Shown here in pieces: positions 43,648 through 52,550 of a stretch of 64,000 nucleotides of DNA. The notes beneath the pieces are model-generated. The model did not search any database. It was not told where the DNA came from and worked only from the letters and a program-made list of their open reading frames with translations. Position 1 is the first letter of the stretch, and each line of letters starts with the position of its first letter. The DNA is from Streptomyces mangrovisoli. Its GTDB lineage: Bacteria > Actinomycetota > Actinomycetes > Streptomycetales > Streptomycetaceae. The position numbers and the translations under genes are program-made. The stretch lies in NCBI RefSeq assembly GCF_000974985.2, contig NZ_LAVA02000083.1:62001-126000 (forward strand), given 5' to 3'.

Positions 43648-45468
43648 TCAGCGCCCGTGCTCCGCGTCGAGGGCGTCGTCGAGGGTACTGGCGGCCATGA
43701 TGAGCGCCAGGTGGGTGAACGCCTGTGGGAAGTTGCCCAGTTGTTCGCCGCTGGGGCCGATCTCCTCGGAGAACAGGCCCACATGGTTGGCGTAGGTCTG
43801 CATCTTCTCGAAGGTGTACTGGGCCTGCTCCAGCCGTCCCGCCCGCGCGAGGGCGTCGACGTACAGGAAGGTGCACAGACTGAAGGTGCCCTCCGAGCCG
43901 CGCAGTCCGTCCGGCGAGGCGGCGGGGTCGTAGCGGTAGACGAGGCTGTCGGAGACCAGCTTGCGGTCCATCGCGTCCAGCGTCGACAGCCACAGCGGGT
44001 CCCTGGAGCCGAGGAAGCCGACCCGCGGCATCAGCAGCAGCGAGGCGTCCAGCACGTCGCTGCCGTAGTGCTGGATGAAGGCGCGTTCCTTCTCGCTCCA
44101 GCCGCGGTCCATGACCTGTTCGAAGACGGCGTCGCGGGCGGCCCGCCACTTGTCCAGGTCGGCGGGCCTGCGCCAGTGCTCGGCCAGGGCCAGGCCGTGG
44201 TCGAACGCCGCCCAGCACATCACCCGGCTGTAGGTGAAGTCCTGGCGGCCGCCGCGGGTCTCCCAGATCCCCTCGTCGGGCCGGTCCCAGTGGTCGGCCA
44301 GCCAGTCCAGCGTCCGGGAGAAGGTCCGCCAGCCCTCGTACGAGGACTGCGACTCGATCTCGCGGCCCTGGGAGAGCGCGTAGACGGCCTCGCCGTAGAT
44401 GTCGAGCTGGAGCTGGTCGGCCGCGCCGTTGCCGATGCGCACCGGCGCCGATCCCCGGTAGCCCTCGAAGTGCTCCAGGTTCTCCTCGGGCAGGTCGGGG
44501 CTGCCGTCGATGCGGTACATCGTCTGGAGCGGCTCGTCCTCCTTGCCCTCGCGTTCACGCAGCCGCTCCACCAGCCAGTGCACGAAGGCGGTGGCCTCCT
44601 CCACGAAGCCGAGGTCGAGCAGGGCGCGTACCGACAGCGACCCGTCGCGGATCCAGGTGAACCGGTAGTCCCAGTTGCGCTCGCCGCCCACCTGCTCGGG
44701 CAGGCCCATGGTCGCCGCGGCCACCAGTGCGCCGGTGGGGGCGTAGGTGAGCAGTTTGAGGGTGATGACCGAGCGGTGCACCAGCTCCGGCCAGCGGCCC
44801 CGGTAGCGGGACTGGCGCAGCCAGGTGTGCCAGAAACGGGTGACCTCGTCCTCCTGCGCGTGGACGGCGTCGAGCGTGAGGGGTTCGGGCGGGGCGCCGC
44901 CCGGGTCGCAGGCCGTGAACACCGCTCCGGCGCTCTGGCCGGCGTCCAGGCGCACGGTGCCGCGCACGTCCCGTCCGTCCGCCTCCAGCGGGAACGTCGC
45001 CTGGAGGTACGCGTCCGCCATCGGCGCGTGGAAGCGGGCGCCGTCCTCGGCCAGGTCGAGCCGGTGCTCGGCGCGGCCGTAGTCGAAGCGCGGCCGGCAC
45101 TCCAGGGTGAACTCGACGGTCCCGCGCACCGCCCGCACGAGGCGGATGAGCCGGTGGCGGTCGGTCCGTGTGCGGCTCTGGTCGGGCGGCATGAAGTCGA
45201 CGACCTCGCCCACGCCGTCCGGTGACATGAACCGGGTCACCAGGACCGCCGTACCGGGGTAGTACAGCTGCTTGCAGATGAGGTCGGGATGCTCGGGCGC
45301 GATGCGGAAATACCCTCCGCCGTCATGGTCGAGCAGGGCGGCGAAGACGCTGGGCGCATCGAATCGCGGCGACGCGAACCAGTCCACCACGCCCTCGGAG
45401 GAGACGAGCGCGCAGGTCTGCAGGTCGCCCACCAGCCCGTGGTCGGCGATGGGAGGGTAGCGGTCCAT
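43648..45468 (-). CDS. Glycoside hydrolase family 15 protein
   Basis: GH15 enzyme of 606 residues (glucoamylase/trehalase-like). The N-terminal trehalase-like beta domain starts YPPIADHGLVGDLQTCALVSSEG. The (alpha/alpha)6 catalytic domain has NWDYRFTWIRDGSLSVRALLDLG near residue 265 and the general-base region GPSGEQLGNFPQAFTHLALI near the C-terminus. There is no signal peptide, so it is cytoplasmic and likely acts on trehalose or short alpha-glucans. ATG 45468 follows GGAG. It heads the operon with a cyclase and a GMC oxidoreductase. Confidence 0.93.
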   Translation of the reverse strand: MDRYPPIADHGLVGDLQTCALVSSEGVVDWFASPRFDAPSVFAALLDHDGGGYFRIAPEHPDLICKQLYYPGTAVLVTRFMSPDGVGEVVDFMPPDQSRTRTDRHRLIRLVRAVRGTVEFTLECRPRFDYGRAEHRLDLAEDGARFHAPMADAYLQATFPLEADGRDVRGTVRLDAGQSAGAVFTACDPGGAPPEPLTLDAVHAQEDEVTRFWHTWLRQSRYRGRWPELVHRSVITLKLLTYAPTGALVAAATMGLPEQVGGERNWDYRFTWIRDGSLSVRALLDLGFVEEATAFVHWLVERLREREGKEDEPLQTMYRIDGSPDLPEENLEHFEGYRGSAPVRIGNGAADQLQLDIYGEAVYALSQGREIESQSSYEGWRTFSRTLDWLADHWDRPDEGIWETRGGRQDFTYSRVMCWAAFDHGLALAEHWRRPADLDKWRAARDAVFEQVMDRGWSEKERAFIQHYGSDVLDASLLLMPRVGFLGSRDPLWLSTLDAMDRKLVSDSLVYRYDPAASPDGLRGSEGTFSLCTFLYVDALARAGRLEQAQYTFEKMQTYANHVGLFSEEIGPSGEQLGNFPQAFTHLALIMAASTLDDALDAEHGR

Positions 45469-45669
45469 CTGGTCACTCCACTGTCTCCCCGAGCACCCTT
45501 CTTCATGTCCACTATCGGACCGGTGATGTGACCTCGCCACACGCGAGCGTGGGCGGTGATTTGCCGGAATCGGGTGCTATTTTTTGTGCTCGTTCCATGA
45601 CGAAGCGTGCATGTCGGGCAGGGTCCGCGGCACCCCCGGCCCCGCCGCCGGCCAAGCGTGGGAGTGGCC

Positions 45670-46617
45670 ATGGACTTGATCCACGTCCGACTGGTGAGCC
45701 CGCCCGACCTCACCCCGCGGACCGTCGAACTGCTCTCCGACGACCGGTGCGTCTTCAATCTCGTGGTCTCCGGCGGCGCCCGCAATCCGCACGGCGACGC
45801 GATCCAGTGCGACGTGCTGGCCGGGGACGCGAGCTCGTTGCTGCGGGGCCTGCGCGCGCTGGGGGTCGGCTCGCGTGGATCCATCGTCATCGAGCCCGTC
45901 GACACCGCGTTCTCCGACCAGGCCGCCGAGGCCGAGCAGCGGCGGCTGGGGCCGCTGGCCCACACGCCGGTGTGGGAGGAGGTCGAGGCCCGCATCCGCG
46001 CCGAGGGCACGTACGTCCCGAGCTTCTACCTCTACCTCGTGATCGCCGGGGTGATCGGGGCGGTCGGCATCCTGTCCAACTCGCAGATCCTGATCGTCGC
46101 GGCCATGGTCGTGGGGCCCGAGTACGGCGCCATCACCAGCGTCGCGCTGGGCCTCGACCGCCGCAACGGAGCCAGGGTCCGGCAGGGGCTGTTCGCGCTG
46201 ACCGCCGGATTCGCGCTGGCGGTCCTGGTGACGTTCCTGTTCTCGTGGGCGGTCCGGGGCATGGGCCTCACCCCGAAACTCTTCGGCCTGGGCGTCAGGC
46301 CGGTCACCACCCTGATCGACACCCCGGGCTTCTTCTCCGCGGTCGTCGCCGTACTGGCGGGCGTCGTCGGGATCGTCTCGCTGACACAGGCCAGGACCAG
46401 CGCCCTGCTCGGCGTGTTCATCTCCGTCACCACCATCCCGGCCGCCGCCGACATGGGAGTCGCCCTCGCGTACTCCAGCTGGAGCGAGGCGCGCGGCTCG
46501 TTCCTCCAGCTGCTGCTCAACATCGTGCTGCTGATCGTCGTCGGCGTCATGACGCTGAAGTTTCAGCGGGCGGCGTGGCGGCGCATCGGTCTGCGCAGCC
46601 GGGCGTCGGCGGCCTGA
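45670..46617 (+). CDS. DUF389 membrane protein
   Basis: DUF389-family protein of 315 residues. An N-terminal ferredoxin-like cytoplasmic domain (about 1-110) precedes about six membrane helices containing GVIGAVGILSNSQILIVAAMVVGPEYGAITSVALGL and FISVTTIPAAADMGVALAY. The family is conserved but without established function. ATG 45670 has GGGAGTGG upstream. It is followed after 40 bases by a cation/proton antiporter, which may mark a shared role in ion balance. It is divergent from the GH15 operon. Confidence 0.9.
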   Translation: MDLIHVRLVSPPDLTPRTVELLSDDRCVFNLVVSGGARNPHGDAIQCDVLAGDASSLLRGLRALGVGSRGSIVIEPVDTAFSDQAAEAEQRRLGPLAHTPVWEEVEARIRAEGTYVPSFYLYLVIAGVIGAVGILSNSQILIVAAMVVGPEYGAITSVALGLDRRNGARVRQGLFALTAGFALAVLVTFLFSWAVRGMGLTPKLFGLGVRPVTTLIDTPGFFSAVVAVLAGVVGIVSLTQARTSALLGVFISVTTIPAAADMGVALAYSSWSEARGSFLQLLLNIVLLIVVGVMTLKFQRAAWRRIGLRSRASAA

Positions 46618-46657
46618 CGCGTCAAACCCCCAGCGGCCCCCGAGAGAAGGACTGTTC

Positions 46658-48427
46658 GTGACGACGGATGACGTGCTCATCGGCGTGGGTCTGATCCTGG
46701 TCCTCGCCGTCGGTTCACAGCTGCTGGCCAGTGTCCTGCGCATCCCCTCGCTGATCGTCATGCTCCCGGTCGGGTTCGCGGCCGGAGCGCTGATCGACGA
46801 CGTCAACCCCGACCGGCTGCTCGGCGCGGCCTTCTCCCCGCTGGTGTCCCTGGGCGTCGCCGTGATCCTCTACGACGCGGGCCTCGGCCTGGACCTGAGC
46901 ATGTTCAAGGGCCACAACCGCCGGGTCGTCCGCCGCCTGATCTGGCTGGGCGTGCCCCTCACCTGCCTGCTCGGGGCCGCGCTCGCCGTTCCGCTGCTCG
47001 GCATGTCCCACCAGGCGGCCATCACGCTGGGCGCCGTCCTGGTGGTGTCGGGGCCCACCGTCGTGGGGCCGCTGCTCGGCATCGTGCGGCCCAAGGACCG
47101 CCTCCGGCACATCCTCGTGTGGGAAGGCTCCCTCATCGACCCCGTCGGCGGCATCCTCGGCGCCCTCGTCTTCCACGCCGTCGACGCGAGCACCGAGCCG
47201 ACGGCGACCCGCGGCATCGCGTACTTCGCGGCGAGCGTGGGCACCGGAGTGGCGGGCGGCGTGATCGGCGCGGTCGTGCTGTGGGCGCTGTTCCGGGTGG
47301 TGCGGCCCGGCGAGGTGCTCGGCACGACGGCCCAGCTGGCCGCCGTGATCGGGGTGGCGGCCGGCTGCGACGTCCTGCGCGACGACTCGGGACTCATCGC
47401 CGCCGTGCTGATGGGTCTGTCGGTGGCCAACATCTCCCGGATCGACGTCCCCGTCCGCCGCCAGTTCTTCGAGACCCTGGTCAGCCTCATCATCGGGCTG
47501 CTCTTCACCTCGATCTCGGCCACGGTCACCCCCGCGTCGCTGCGCCATGTGGGGCTGCCCGCGCTCGGCCTCGCGGCCTTCCTGGTCGTCGTCGTGCGGC
47601 CCCTGGTCGCCGCGATCTGCACCTTCGGCACCGACCTGACCCGGGGCGAGCGGTGTTTCGTCGGGTGGATGGCCCCCCGCGGGATCGTCGCGGCCGCCAC
47701 CGCCTCCACCTTCACCACGGCCCTGGTCGCCAACCACGTCGGCGGCGCGGCCAAGATCCTTCCGGCGACCTTCGTCGTCATCGTCGCCACGGTGACTCTC
47801 TACGGCCTCACCGCGGAGCCCGTGGCCCGGCTCCTGCGGGTGAAGCGCCCGTCGCGCTCGCGCCCGCTGCTGGTGGGCGGCCACCCATGGGTCCTGGACC
47901 TCGGCGCGACCCTGCGGTCCACCGGGATGGAGGTGCTGATGTGGGCCGGGCACGACCGGGAGCGCGACCACATCCGGCTGGCCGGCCTGGAGCTCGCGCC
48001 GGGCGGGATGCTCGCCAACGCGACCGGCGAGGGCGCCGAGCTGGAGGGGGTGACCGGCGTGTTCCTCCTGACCGACCAGGACGACTTCAACGCGCTCGCG
48101 ACCTCGGTCCTGCGCGGTGGTGTCGAGGGACCGGTCCTCCGCGTGGGCGCGGCCAAGAGCAGCCACGGCGTGGTCGCCCCCTACCTCGGCGGCGAGATCC
48201 TCTTCGGCCCGGATCTGACCGGCCCCGCGCTGGCCCGCAGCCACCGGGAGGGCGGCAGCATCGTCGCGGTCCCCGCCGACGGCCCTGTCCCCACCGGCAG
48301 CAGCCTGCTGTTCGTGGTGCGCCACGGGCACCGCCTGGAGCCCGTCACCGAGGCGAACACGCCCACACCGGAACCGGGAGACACCCTCGTGCTGCTGGCG
48401 CCGGGCGGCGACCGCCCGGTGTCATAG
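46658..48427 (+). CDS. Cation:proton antiporter, CPA1/NhaP type with TrkA-like tail
   Basis: Monovalent cation/proton antiporter of 589 residues. About twelve helices fill residues 1-390, including LVVSGPTVVGPLLGIVRPKDRLRHILVWEGSLIDPVGGILGALVF, where the transport Asp sits, and GWMAPRGIVAAATAS. Residues 400-589 form a cytoplasmic TrkA-N/TrkA-C-like regulatory module, in place of the short NhaA tail. The function is Na+ or K+/H+ exchange. GTG 46658 follows GAGAAGGAC. Its stop overlaps the convergent SGNH gene by 6 bases. Confidence 0.92.
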   Translation: MTTDDVLIGVGLILVLAVGSQLLASVLRIPSLIVMLPVGFAAGALIDDVNPDRLLGAAFSPLVSLGVAVILYDAGLGLDLSMFKGHNRRVVRRLIWLGVPLTCLLGAALAVPLLGMSHQAAITLGAVLVVSGPTVVGPLLGIVRPKDRLRHILVWEGSLIDPVGGILGALVFHAVDASTEPTATRGIAYFAASVGTGVAGGVIGAVVLWALFRVVRPGEVLGTTAQLAAVIGVAAGCDVLRDDSGLIAAVLMGLSVANISRIDVPVRRQFFETLVSLIIGLLFTSISATVTPASLRHVGLPALGLAAFLVVVVRPLVAAICTFGTDLTRGERCFVGWMAPRGIVAAATASTFTTALVANHVGGAAKILPATFVVIVATVTLYGLTAEPVARLLRVKRPSRSRPLLVGGHPWVLDLGATLRSTGMEVLMWAGHDRERDHIRLAGLELAPGGMLANATGEGAELEGVTGVFLLTDQDDFNALATSVLRGGVEGPVLRVGAAKSSHGVVAPYLGGEILFGPDLTGPALARSHREGGSIVAVPADGPVPTGSSLLFVVRHGHRLEPVTEANTPTPEPGDTLVLLAPGGDRPVS

Positions 48428-49585
48428 GGCTGCCGGCCCGGCGGTGAGCGCGCCGCCCTCGTCGAACGCGAGCGGCAGGAAGCGGTCGGCGATGCGGGCG
48501 TACCCGGCCGCGTTCGGGTGCAGACCGTCGGGCAGGTCGCCCACGTCGCCGTACCCGAACAGCTCCGTGCCGTGCACGAGATGCAGCCGGTCGTCGCCGT
48601 GCTTGCGGCGCAACTCGACGTGCTGGGCGAGCAGTTCGCGGATGCGGCGGACGCTGAGCGCGCCCGCGCCCAGCTCCGGGGGGCGGTTCACCGCGCAGGC
48701 GCGGCCGGTGGGGTCGACGAGCATGGGGCCGGGGCGTTCCTCGGCGGCCGGGCAGACGATCGGCGTGACGATGAGGACCGGGGTGTCCGGGTGCCCGTCC
48801 CGGATCGTGTCGAGGAAGCCGTGGAACGCCGGGACGAAGGTGCGTTCCCGCATGCTGTCGGCGTTGACGACGTTGATGCCCAGCTCCAGGCTGATCGCGG
48901 CGGCGGGCAGGTCGCGGATCGCGCGGGCCATGAACGGGTCGAGGTTGCACTGGCCGGCCAGGCCCAGGTTGACCAGCGAGCGCCCCGCCGCGCGGGAGAC
49001 GAGCGCGGGCCAGGTGCCGGTCGGGCGGCCGGCCTCGGCGCACTGGCTGATGGAGCTGCCGTGATGCACCCACAGCGGCCCGGCCGGGGGAGCGGGGCGC
49101 AGCGACGCGCCGTCCGGCACCCGGACGTCGAGGAGCGTCAGGGCGGCGGCCACCGGCAGCCAGATCTCCACCCGCCGCTCCCCGGCGTCCGGGCCGACGG
49201 GGAAGCGGAGCGTGGTGTGGCGCCCGGGGTCCGCCTCGAACGCGCCCGTGGCGAGGTCGGGCAGGACCGGGGTCCGTGCGTCGGTCACGACGGGGTCCCG
49301 CAGCTCGCCGTCGACGACCAGGTCGAAGACGGTTCCGGGGGACGTGGCGCCGGGCGGCGGGATCGCGATCAGCCGGGTGTCGATCTCGACGACGGTGGCG
49401 TCCGTGAGCATCTCGAAGCGCACACCGGACGGCACCGTGCTGCTGAACTCGAAGCCCTGGTAGGCAAGTTGCAGTCGGCCGAAGGCGGGGGAGCGGTGCA
49501 GTACGACGCCGGTCGGCGCGGCGGTCTTCTCCAGGGCGAGGGCGCCGGCGACACAGTCGAGGGCACGATCGAGGACGGACTGCAC
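48422..49585 (-). CDS. SGNH/GDSL-family esterase-like hydrolase
   Basis: Two-domain hydrolase of 387 residues. Residues 1-165 form a beta-rich N-terminal domain. The rest is an SGNH hydrolase with block I HHGSSIS (catalytic Ser), the Gly block in NLGLAGQCN, the Asn block LELGINV, and the block V DGLHPN with the catalytic Asp/His pair. It resembles carbohydrate acetyl-esterases of the GDSL type. There is no signal peptide. ATG 49585 is used. It is convergent with the antiporter and 250 bases downstream of the acetate symporter gene on the same strand. Confidence 0.9.
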   Translation of the reverse strand: MQSVLDRALDCVAGALALEKTAAPTGVVLHRSPAFGRLQLAYQGFEFSSTVPSGVRFEMLTDATVVEIDTRLIAIPPPGATSPGTVFDLVVDGELRDPVVTDARTPVLPDLATGAFEADPGRHTTLRFPVGPDAGERRVEIWLPVAAALTLLDVRVPDGASLRPAPPAGPLWVHHGSSISQCAEAGRPTGTWPALVSRAAGRSLVNLGLAGQCNLDPFMARAIRDLPAAAISLELGINVVNADSMRERTFVPAFHGFLDTIRDGHPDTPVLIVTPIVCPAAEERPGPMLVDPTGRACAVNRPPELGAGALSVRRIRELLAQHVELRRKHGDDRLHLVHGTELFGYGDVGDLPDGLHPNAAGYARIADRFLPLAFDEGGALTAGPAAL

Positions 49586-49750
49586 GGGGGAACTCTCCTA
49601 GGGCCGGGGGCGAGGCCGGGACCGGGAGCCGGGTTCCGGGTGTCCGGGGTCCGGATCCCGGGTTCCGGGCCCGGTGGTACTGATCCGGTATCCGGCTTCG
49701 GTCGTACCACTCCCGCGGGGGCCGGTCCGTGTCGGCGCGCCGACGCCCGT

Positions 49751-49830
49751 CGGCCGGCCGCCCGGGCATCCCGCGCGGCCCTCCGTCCGGGCAACCTCTC
49801 GGCCGGCCGCCCGGGCACCCCGCGCGGCCC
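49751..49830. repeat. 31-bp direct repeat
   Basis: Copies at 49751-49781 and 49800-49830 begin CGGCCGGCCGCCCGGGCA and differ at one position. They lie between the symporter and SGNH genes and contain the palindrome CGGCCGGCCG. Possibly they act in termination of the symporter transcript. Confidence 0.7.
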
Positions 49831-49835
49831 CGGCG

Positions 49836-51446
49836 TCAGCGCGGTCTGCGCGGCGGTCCCGCGAGCAGCAGCCGCTCGATGCCCTCGTAGCGGTCGCGCG
49901 CCTCCTGCTGGGCGCGCCGGCCGCGCAGTACGGTGCCCAGCCAGCCGAACGCGAATCCGGCGGGCACCGACACCAGGGCGGTGGTGGTGAACGGGAACCA
50001 GTTGAAGTCGTGGCCCGGGAAGGCCGCCGCGGCGGAGCCGGAGACCAGATTGGTGCCCGGCATCAGCGCCAGCACGGTCAGCGAGCCGCCGATGAGCGTG
50101 CACAGCAGGCCGGAGGCGGTGAAGCGCCGCCAGAAGAGGCTGTACACGAGCGCGGGTGCGATCGCCGACGCGGACACGCAGAACGACAGCGTCGCGAGCG
50201 GCTGAAGGCTGTGGTGCTGCACCAGGGTGGCGAGCGCGATGACCGGCGCGCCGATCAGCACCGCCGACAGGCGGGCCACCGTCTGCTCGGTGCGCGGGCT
50301 CAGCCCCTTGCGGCGCGAGGCGACCAGGTCGTGCGCCAGGGAGTTGGCGCAGGCGAGGGTCATGCTGGCCACCGACGCGAGCAGGGTGAGGAAGAGTGCG
50401 CTGGTGACGGTGGTGAACAGCAAACTCTCGAACTCGGTGACGTCCGGGCCGAACGCCGCCCGCGAGCCCAGCAGGAACGCGGTGTTGCCGTGCGGGTCCC
50501 CGGCCGCGACCCCGGCCCGCCCGACCAGCGCGGTCGCGCCCACCCCGATCACGGTGATGAGCGGGACGAACAGCGCCACGAACGACACCGCCCACGACAT
50601 CGAACGCCGCACCTGCCGTGCGGAGTCCGCGGTGTTCATGCGCATGGTGACATGGGGCAGGCAGGCCCCGCCGAGCACGATGGCGAACTGCGTGGAGACC
50701 ATGTCGAGCCGGGGATGCGGCCCGCCGACGAACTCCAGGCCGCTGCGCAGGTAGCGGGCCCCGGCCTGGCTGCGCGCGGCGGCCGCGTCGAACAGCGAGG
50801 AGGGTTCCCAGCCGAACAGCCGCAGGATGAGCACGGTCACGACGACTCCGGACCCGAGCAGCGCGATCATCTTCAGGATGTGCAGCAGCGCGGTGCCGCG
50901 CATCCCGCCGATCGCCGCGTACGCCACCATCAAGGTGCCCACCCCGACGATGCAGCCGGTCTTCACCGCGCCGCTGGAGAAGCCCAGGATGAACGCCAGC
51001 AGCTGGCCGGTGCTGGCGAGTTGGACGAGCATCATCGGCACCAGCGCGCCGATGGTCACCAGGCACGCGGTGATGCGCACGGAGCGCTGCGGCGCGCGCC
51101 GGGCGAGCGCGTCGCCCATGGTGAACCGGCCCGCGTTGCGCAGTGGTTCGGCCAGCAGGAACATCAGCACCAGCAGTGACAGCAGGGTGCTGATCGACAG
51201 GACCACCCCGTCGTAGCCGCACAGTGCGATGACCCCGCCGATCGTCAGCACGGTGGCCGCGGAGACGTAGTCCCCGGCGATGGCCAGCCCGTTGCGCAGC
51301 GGCGAGAGCGAGCGGTAGCCGGTGTAGTAGTCGTCCAGATCCTCGTGGTCGGGTCCGGTCACGATGCACAGCAGGAGGGTCACGCTCACGACGGCGCAGA
51401 AGGCCACGAGCGACCACGTCTGGGCGGTGCCGCTGAACGACGTCAC
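49836..51446 (-). CDS. Sodium:solute symporter, acetate permease (ActP/MctC) type
   Basis: SSS-family symporter of 536 residues with about 13 helices. Signature segments are DDYYTGYRSLSPLRNGLAIAGDYVSAATVLTIGGVIALCGYDG and LASVASMTLACANSLAHDL. It probably imports acetate or short monocarboxylates with sodium or protons. Its start overlaps the stop of the DUF485 gene in an ATGA junction, the usual arrangement for acetate permease with its small DUF485 partner. Because that upstream gene carries three TTA codons, symporter synthesis may also depend on bldA through coupling. Confidence 0.93.
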   Translation of the reverse strand: MTSFSGTAQTWSLVAFCAVVSVTLLLCIVTGPDHEDLDDYYTGYRSLSPLRNGLAIAGDYVSAATVLTIGGVIALCGYDGVVLSISTLLSLLVLMFLLAEPLRNAGRFTMGDALARRAPQRSVRITACLVTIGALVPMMLVQLASTGQLLAFILGFSSGAVKTGCIVGVGTLMVAYAAIGGMRGTALLHILKMIALLGSGVVVTVLILRLFGWEPSSLFDAAAARSQAGARYLRSGLEFVGGPHPRLDMVSTQFAIVLGGACLPHVTMRMNTADSARQVRRSMSWAVSFVALFVPLITVIGVGATALVGRAGVAAGDPHGNTAFLLGSRAAFGPDVTEFESLLFTTVTSALFLTLLASVASMTLACANSLAHDLVASRRKGLSPRTEQTVARLSAVLIGAPVIALATLVQHHSLQPLATLSFCVSASAIAPALVYSLFWRRFTASGLLCTLIGGSLTVLALMPGTNLVSGSAAAAFPGHDFNWFPFTTTALVSVPAGFAFGWLGTVLRGRRAQQEARDRYEGIERLLLAGPPRRPR

Positions 51447-51919
51447 CGACCGCTCCCCGTGTCGGGGCCGACCGCCCAGGAGGCGTGATGGGTGACCCGG
51501 AACGCGAGCGGGTCCACATAGCGGCGCGCGCTGCGCTCGTACACGACGACGGCGAGCCAGGTGAGCGGGACGTGCGAGAGGGCGAGGAGAAGACCGAGGG
51601 GGAGACCGTCCACCCGGCGGCTCATGAAGTCGGGCTCCAGCGCGGACAGGGCGAGGAAGGCGGTGAAGTACCCGAGGGCCAGCAGGGTGGTGACGCGCCG
51701 CTGGGTCCGGTACCTGCGGCGCAGCCGCCTCAGGTCTCCGTGATGGGCCAGGGTGGAACGGGAATGCGTCCGCTCGGGTAATAAGTGGCCCGGCGGTAAA
51801 TCCTCGGAAAGAGGCGCCGGATACCCGGCCGCATCCGATTGCGGCGGCTCGGTCCCTGATTGCGGAGTCTCGGTTTCTGATGGCGGGGGATGCGGCGAGT
51901 CGGCGTTGCCGTAGAACAT
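51443..51919 (-). CDS. DUF485 membrane protein with three TTA codons
   Basis: Partner protein of acetate-type symporters, 158 residues. An unusual N-terminal extension (1-60, Pro/Ser/Thr/Glu-rich) precedes the DUF485 core with two helices (VTTLLALGYFTAFLALSAL and LGLLLALSHVPLTWLAVVVYERSAR). Leucine codons 41, 46 and 47 are TTA (51797-51799, 51782-51784, 51779-51781). These are the only TTA codons I find in a confident gene here, and TTA needs the bldA tRNA in streptomycetes. ATG 51919 has AGGAG seven bases upstream; ATG 51925 is possible. No in-frame ATG or GTG lies after the TTA codons before the core. Confidence 0.88.
   Translation of the reverse strand: MFYGNADSPHPPPSETETPQSGTEPPQSDAAGYPAPLSEDLPPGHLLPERTHSRSTLAHHGDLRRLRRRYRTQRRVTTLLALGYFTAFLALSALEPDFMSRRVDGLPLGLLLALSHVPLTWLAVVVYERSARRYVDPLAFRVTHHASWAVGPDTGSGR
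51779..51799 (-). promoter_or_regulatory. bldA-dependent TTA codon cluster
   Basis: Three in-frame TTA leucine codons, two adjacent, lie early in the DUF485 gene, upstream of its translationally coupled symporter gene. Their position is the one usual for bldA control of translation. Confidence 0.85.
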
Positions 51920-52550
51920 TCCCATACTCCTGGAGCGGATCGGCACGGAGCGGATGGAGACCGGACGGGCGCGCACTCTGCGGAACGTGGTGGGGGAAAG
52001 CGGCTCGGTCTCTCGCACGGTATTCGGCCAGGCGTACGAAGGGGAGACGTTTGGTGGAATTGGCTGGTGGAAGGGGGTGACCCCGGGAAACCTCCTGGTC
52101 GCGGATGTGATCAGAAGTGAATGCAGTGACGGATGGGATCAGAGAAACCGTTGGGAACAGCCGAGGTCGCCGGGGTCGATTCGAAGAAGGGGGAATGTGC
52201 GATGGTTTGCGCGGTGCTTTCCGGGGCCGGATACGCGCCGAAATCTGTGCCGAGCCTGCGTCCGGCCCCCGAATTCTCCCCCGCGCGCCTCCTGTTATTC
52301 ATCGTCTTCGCGTTCGGTGCTGCCGCGCGCCTCTGTACGCGGCTCTCTTTCCATGGGGCGCAATCGAGGCGTGCGCCCGCGCATTGCAGGGGCGCATTCT
52401 CGGCCGCCGTACGCCGGAGGCGCCGGGGCATGCGGCGGCGAAGCCGCAAACTCACAGGCTTCCGACCTCGTCCCACGTGATCATGGGTGCGATGATCGGA
52501 GCCGATCCGGCCGTCCGGTGCCGGGTGCTGCCAGGCAAGAGGAGACGGCC
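51920..52550. other. Long divergent region, weak coding signal only
   Basis: A 631-base gap of lower and less biased GC separates the DUF485 operon and the M20 gene. It probably holds both promoters. One candidate small ORF on the + strand (52202-52480, 92 residues) has GGGGGAATG before its ATG and a hydrophobic segment, LLLFIVFAFGAAARL. It includes a TTA codon at 52295, but codon bias is poor and it ends in an Arg-rich low-complexity tail, so I do not call it as a gene. No hairpin or riboswitch was recognised. Confidence 0.5.

Noticed and set aside
52202..52480. Small TTA-containing ORF
   Set aside because: It has a ribosome-site-like sequence, but third-position bias is poor and the tail is Arg-rich low-complexity; kept only as a note on the intergenic region.
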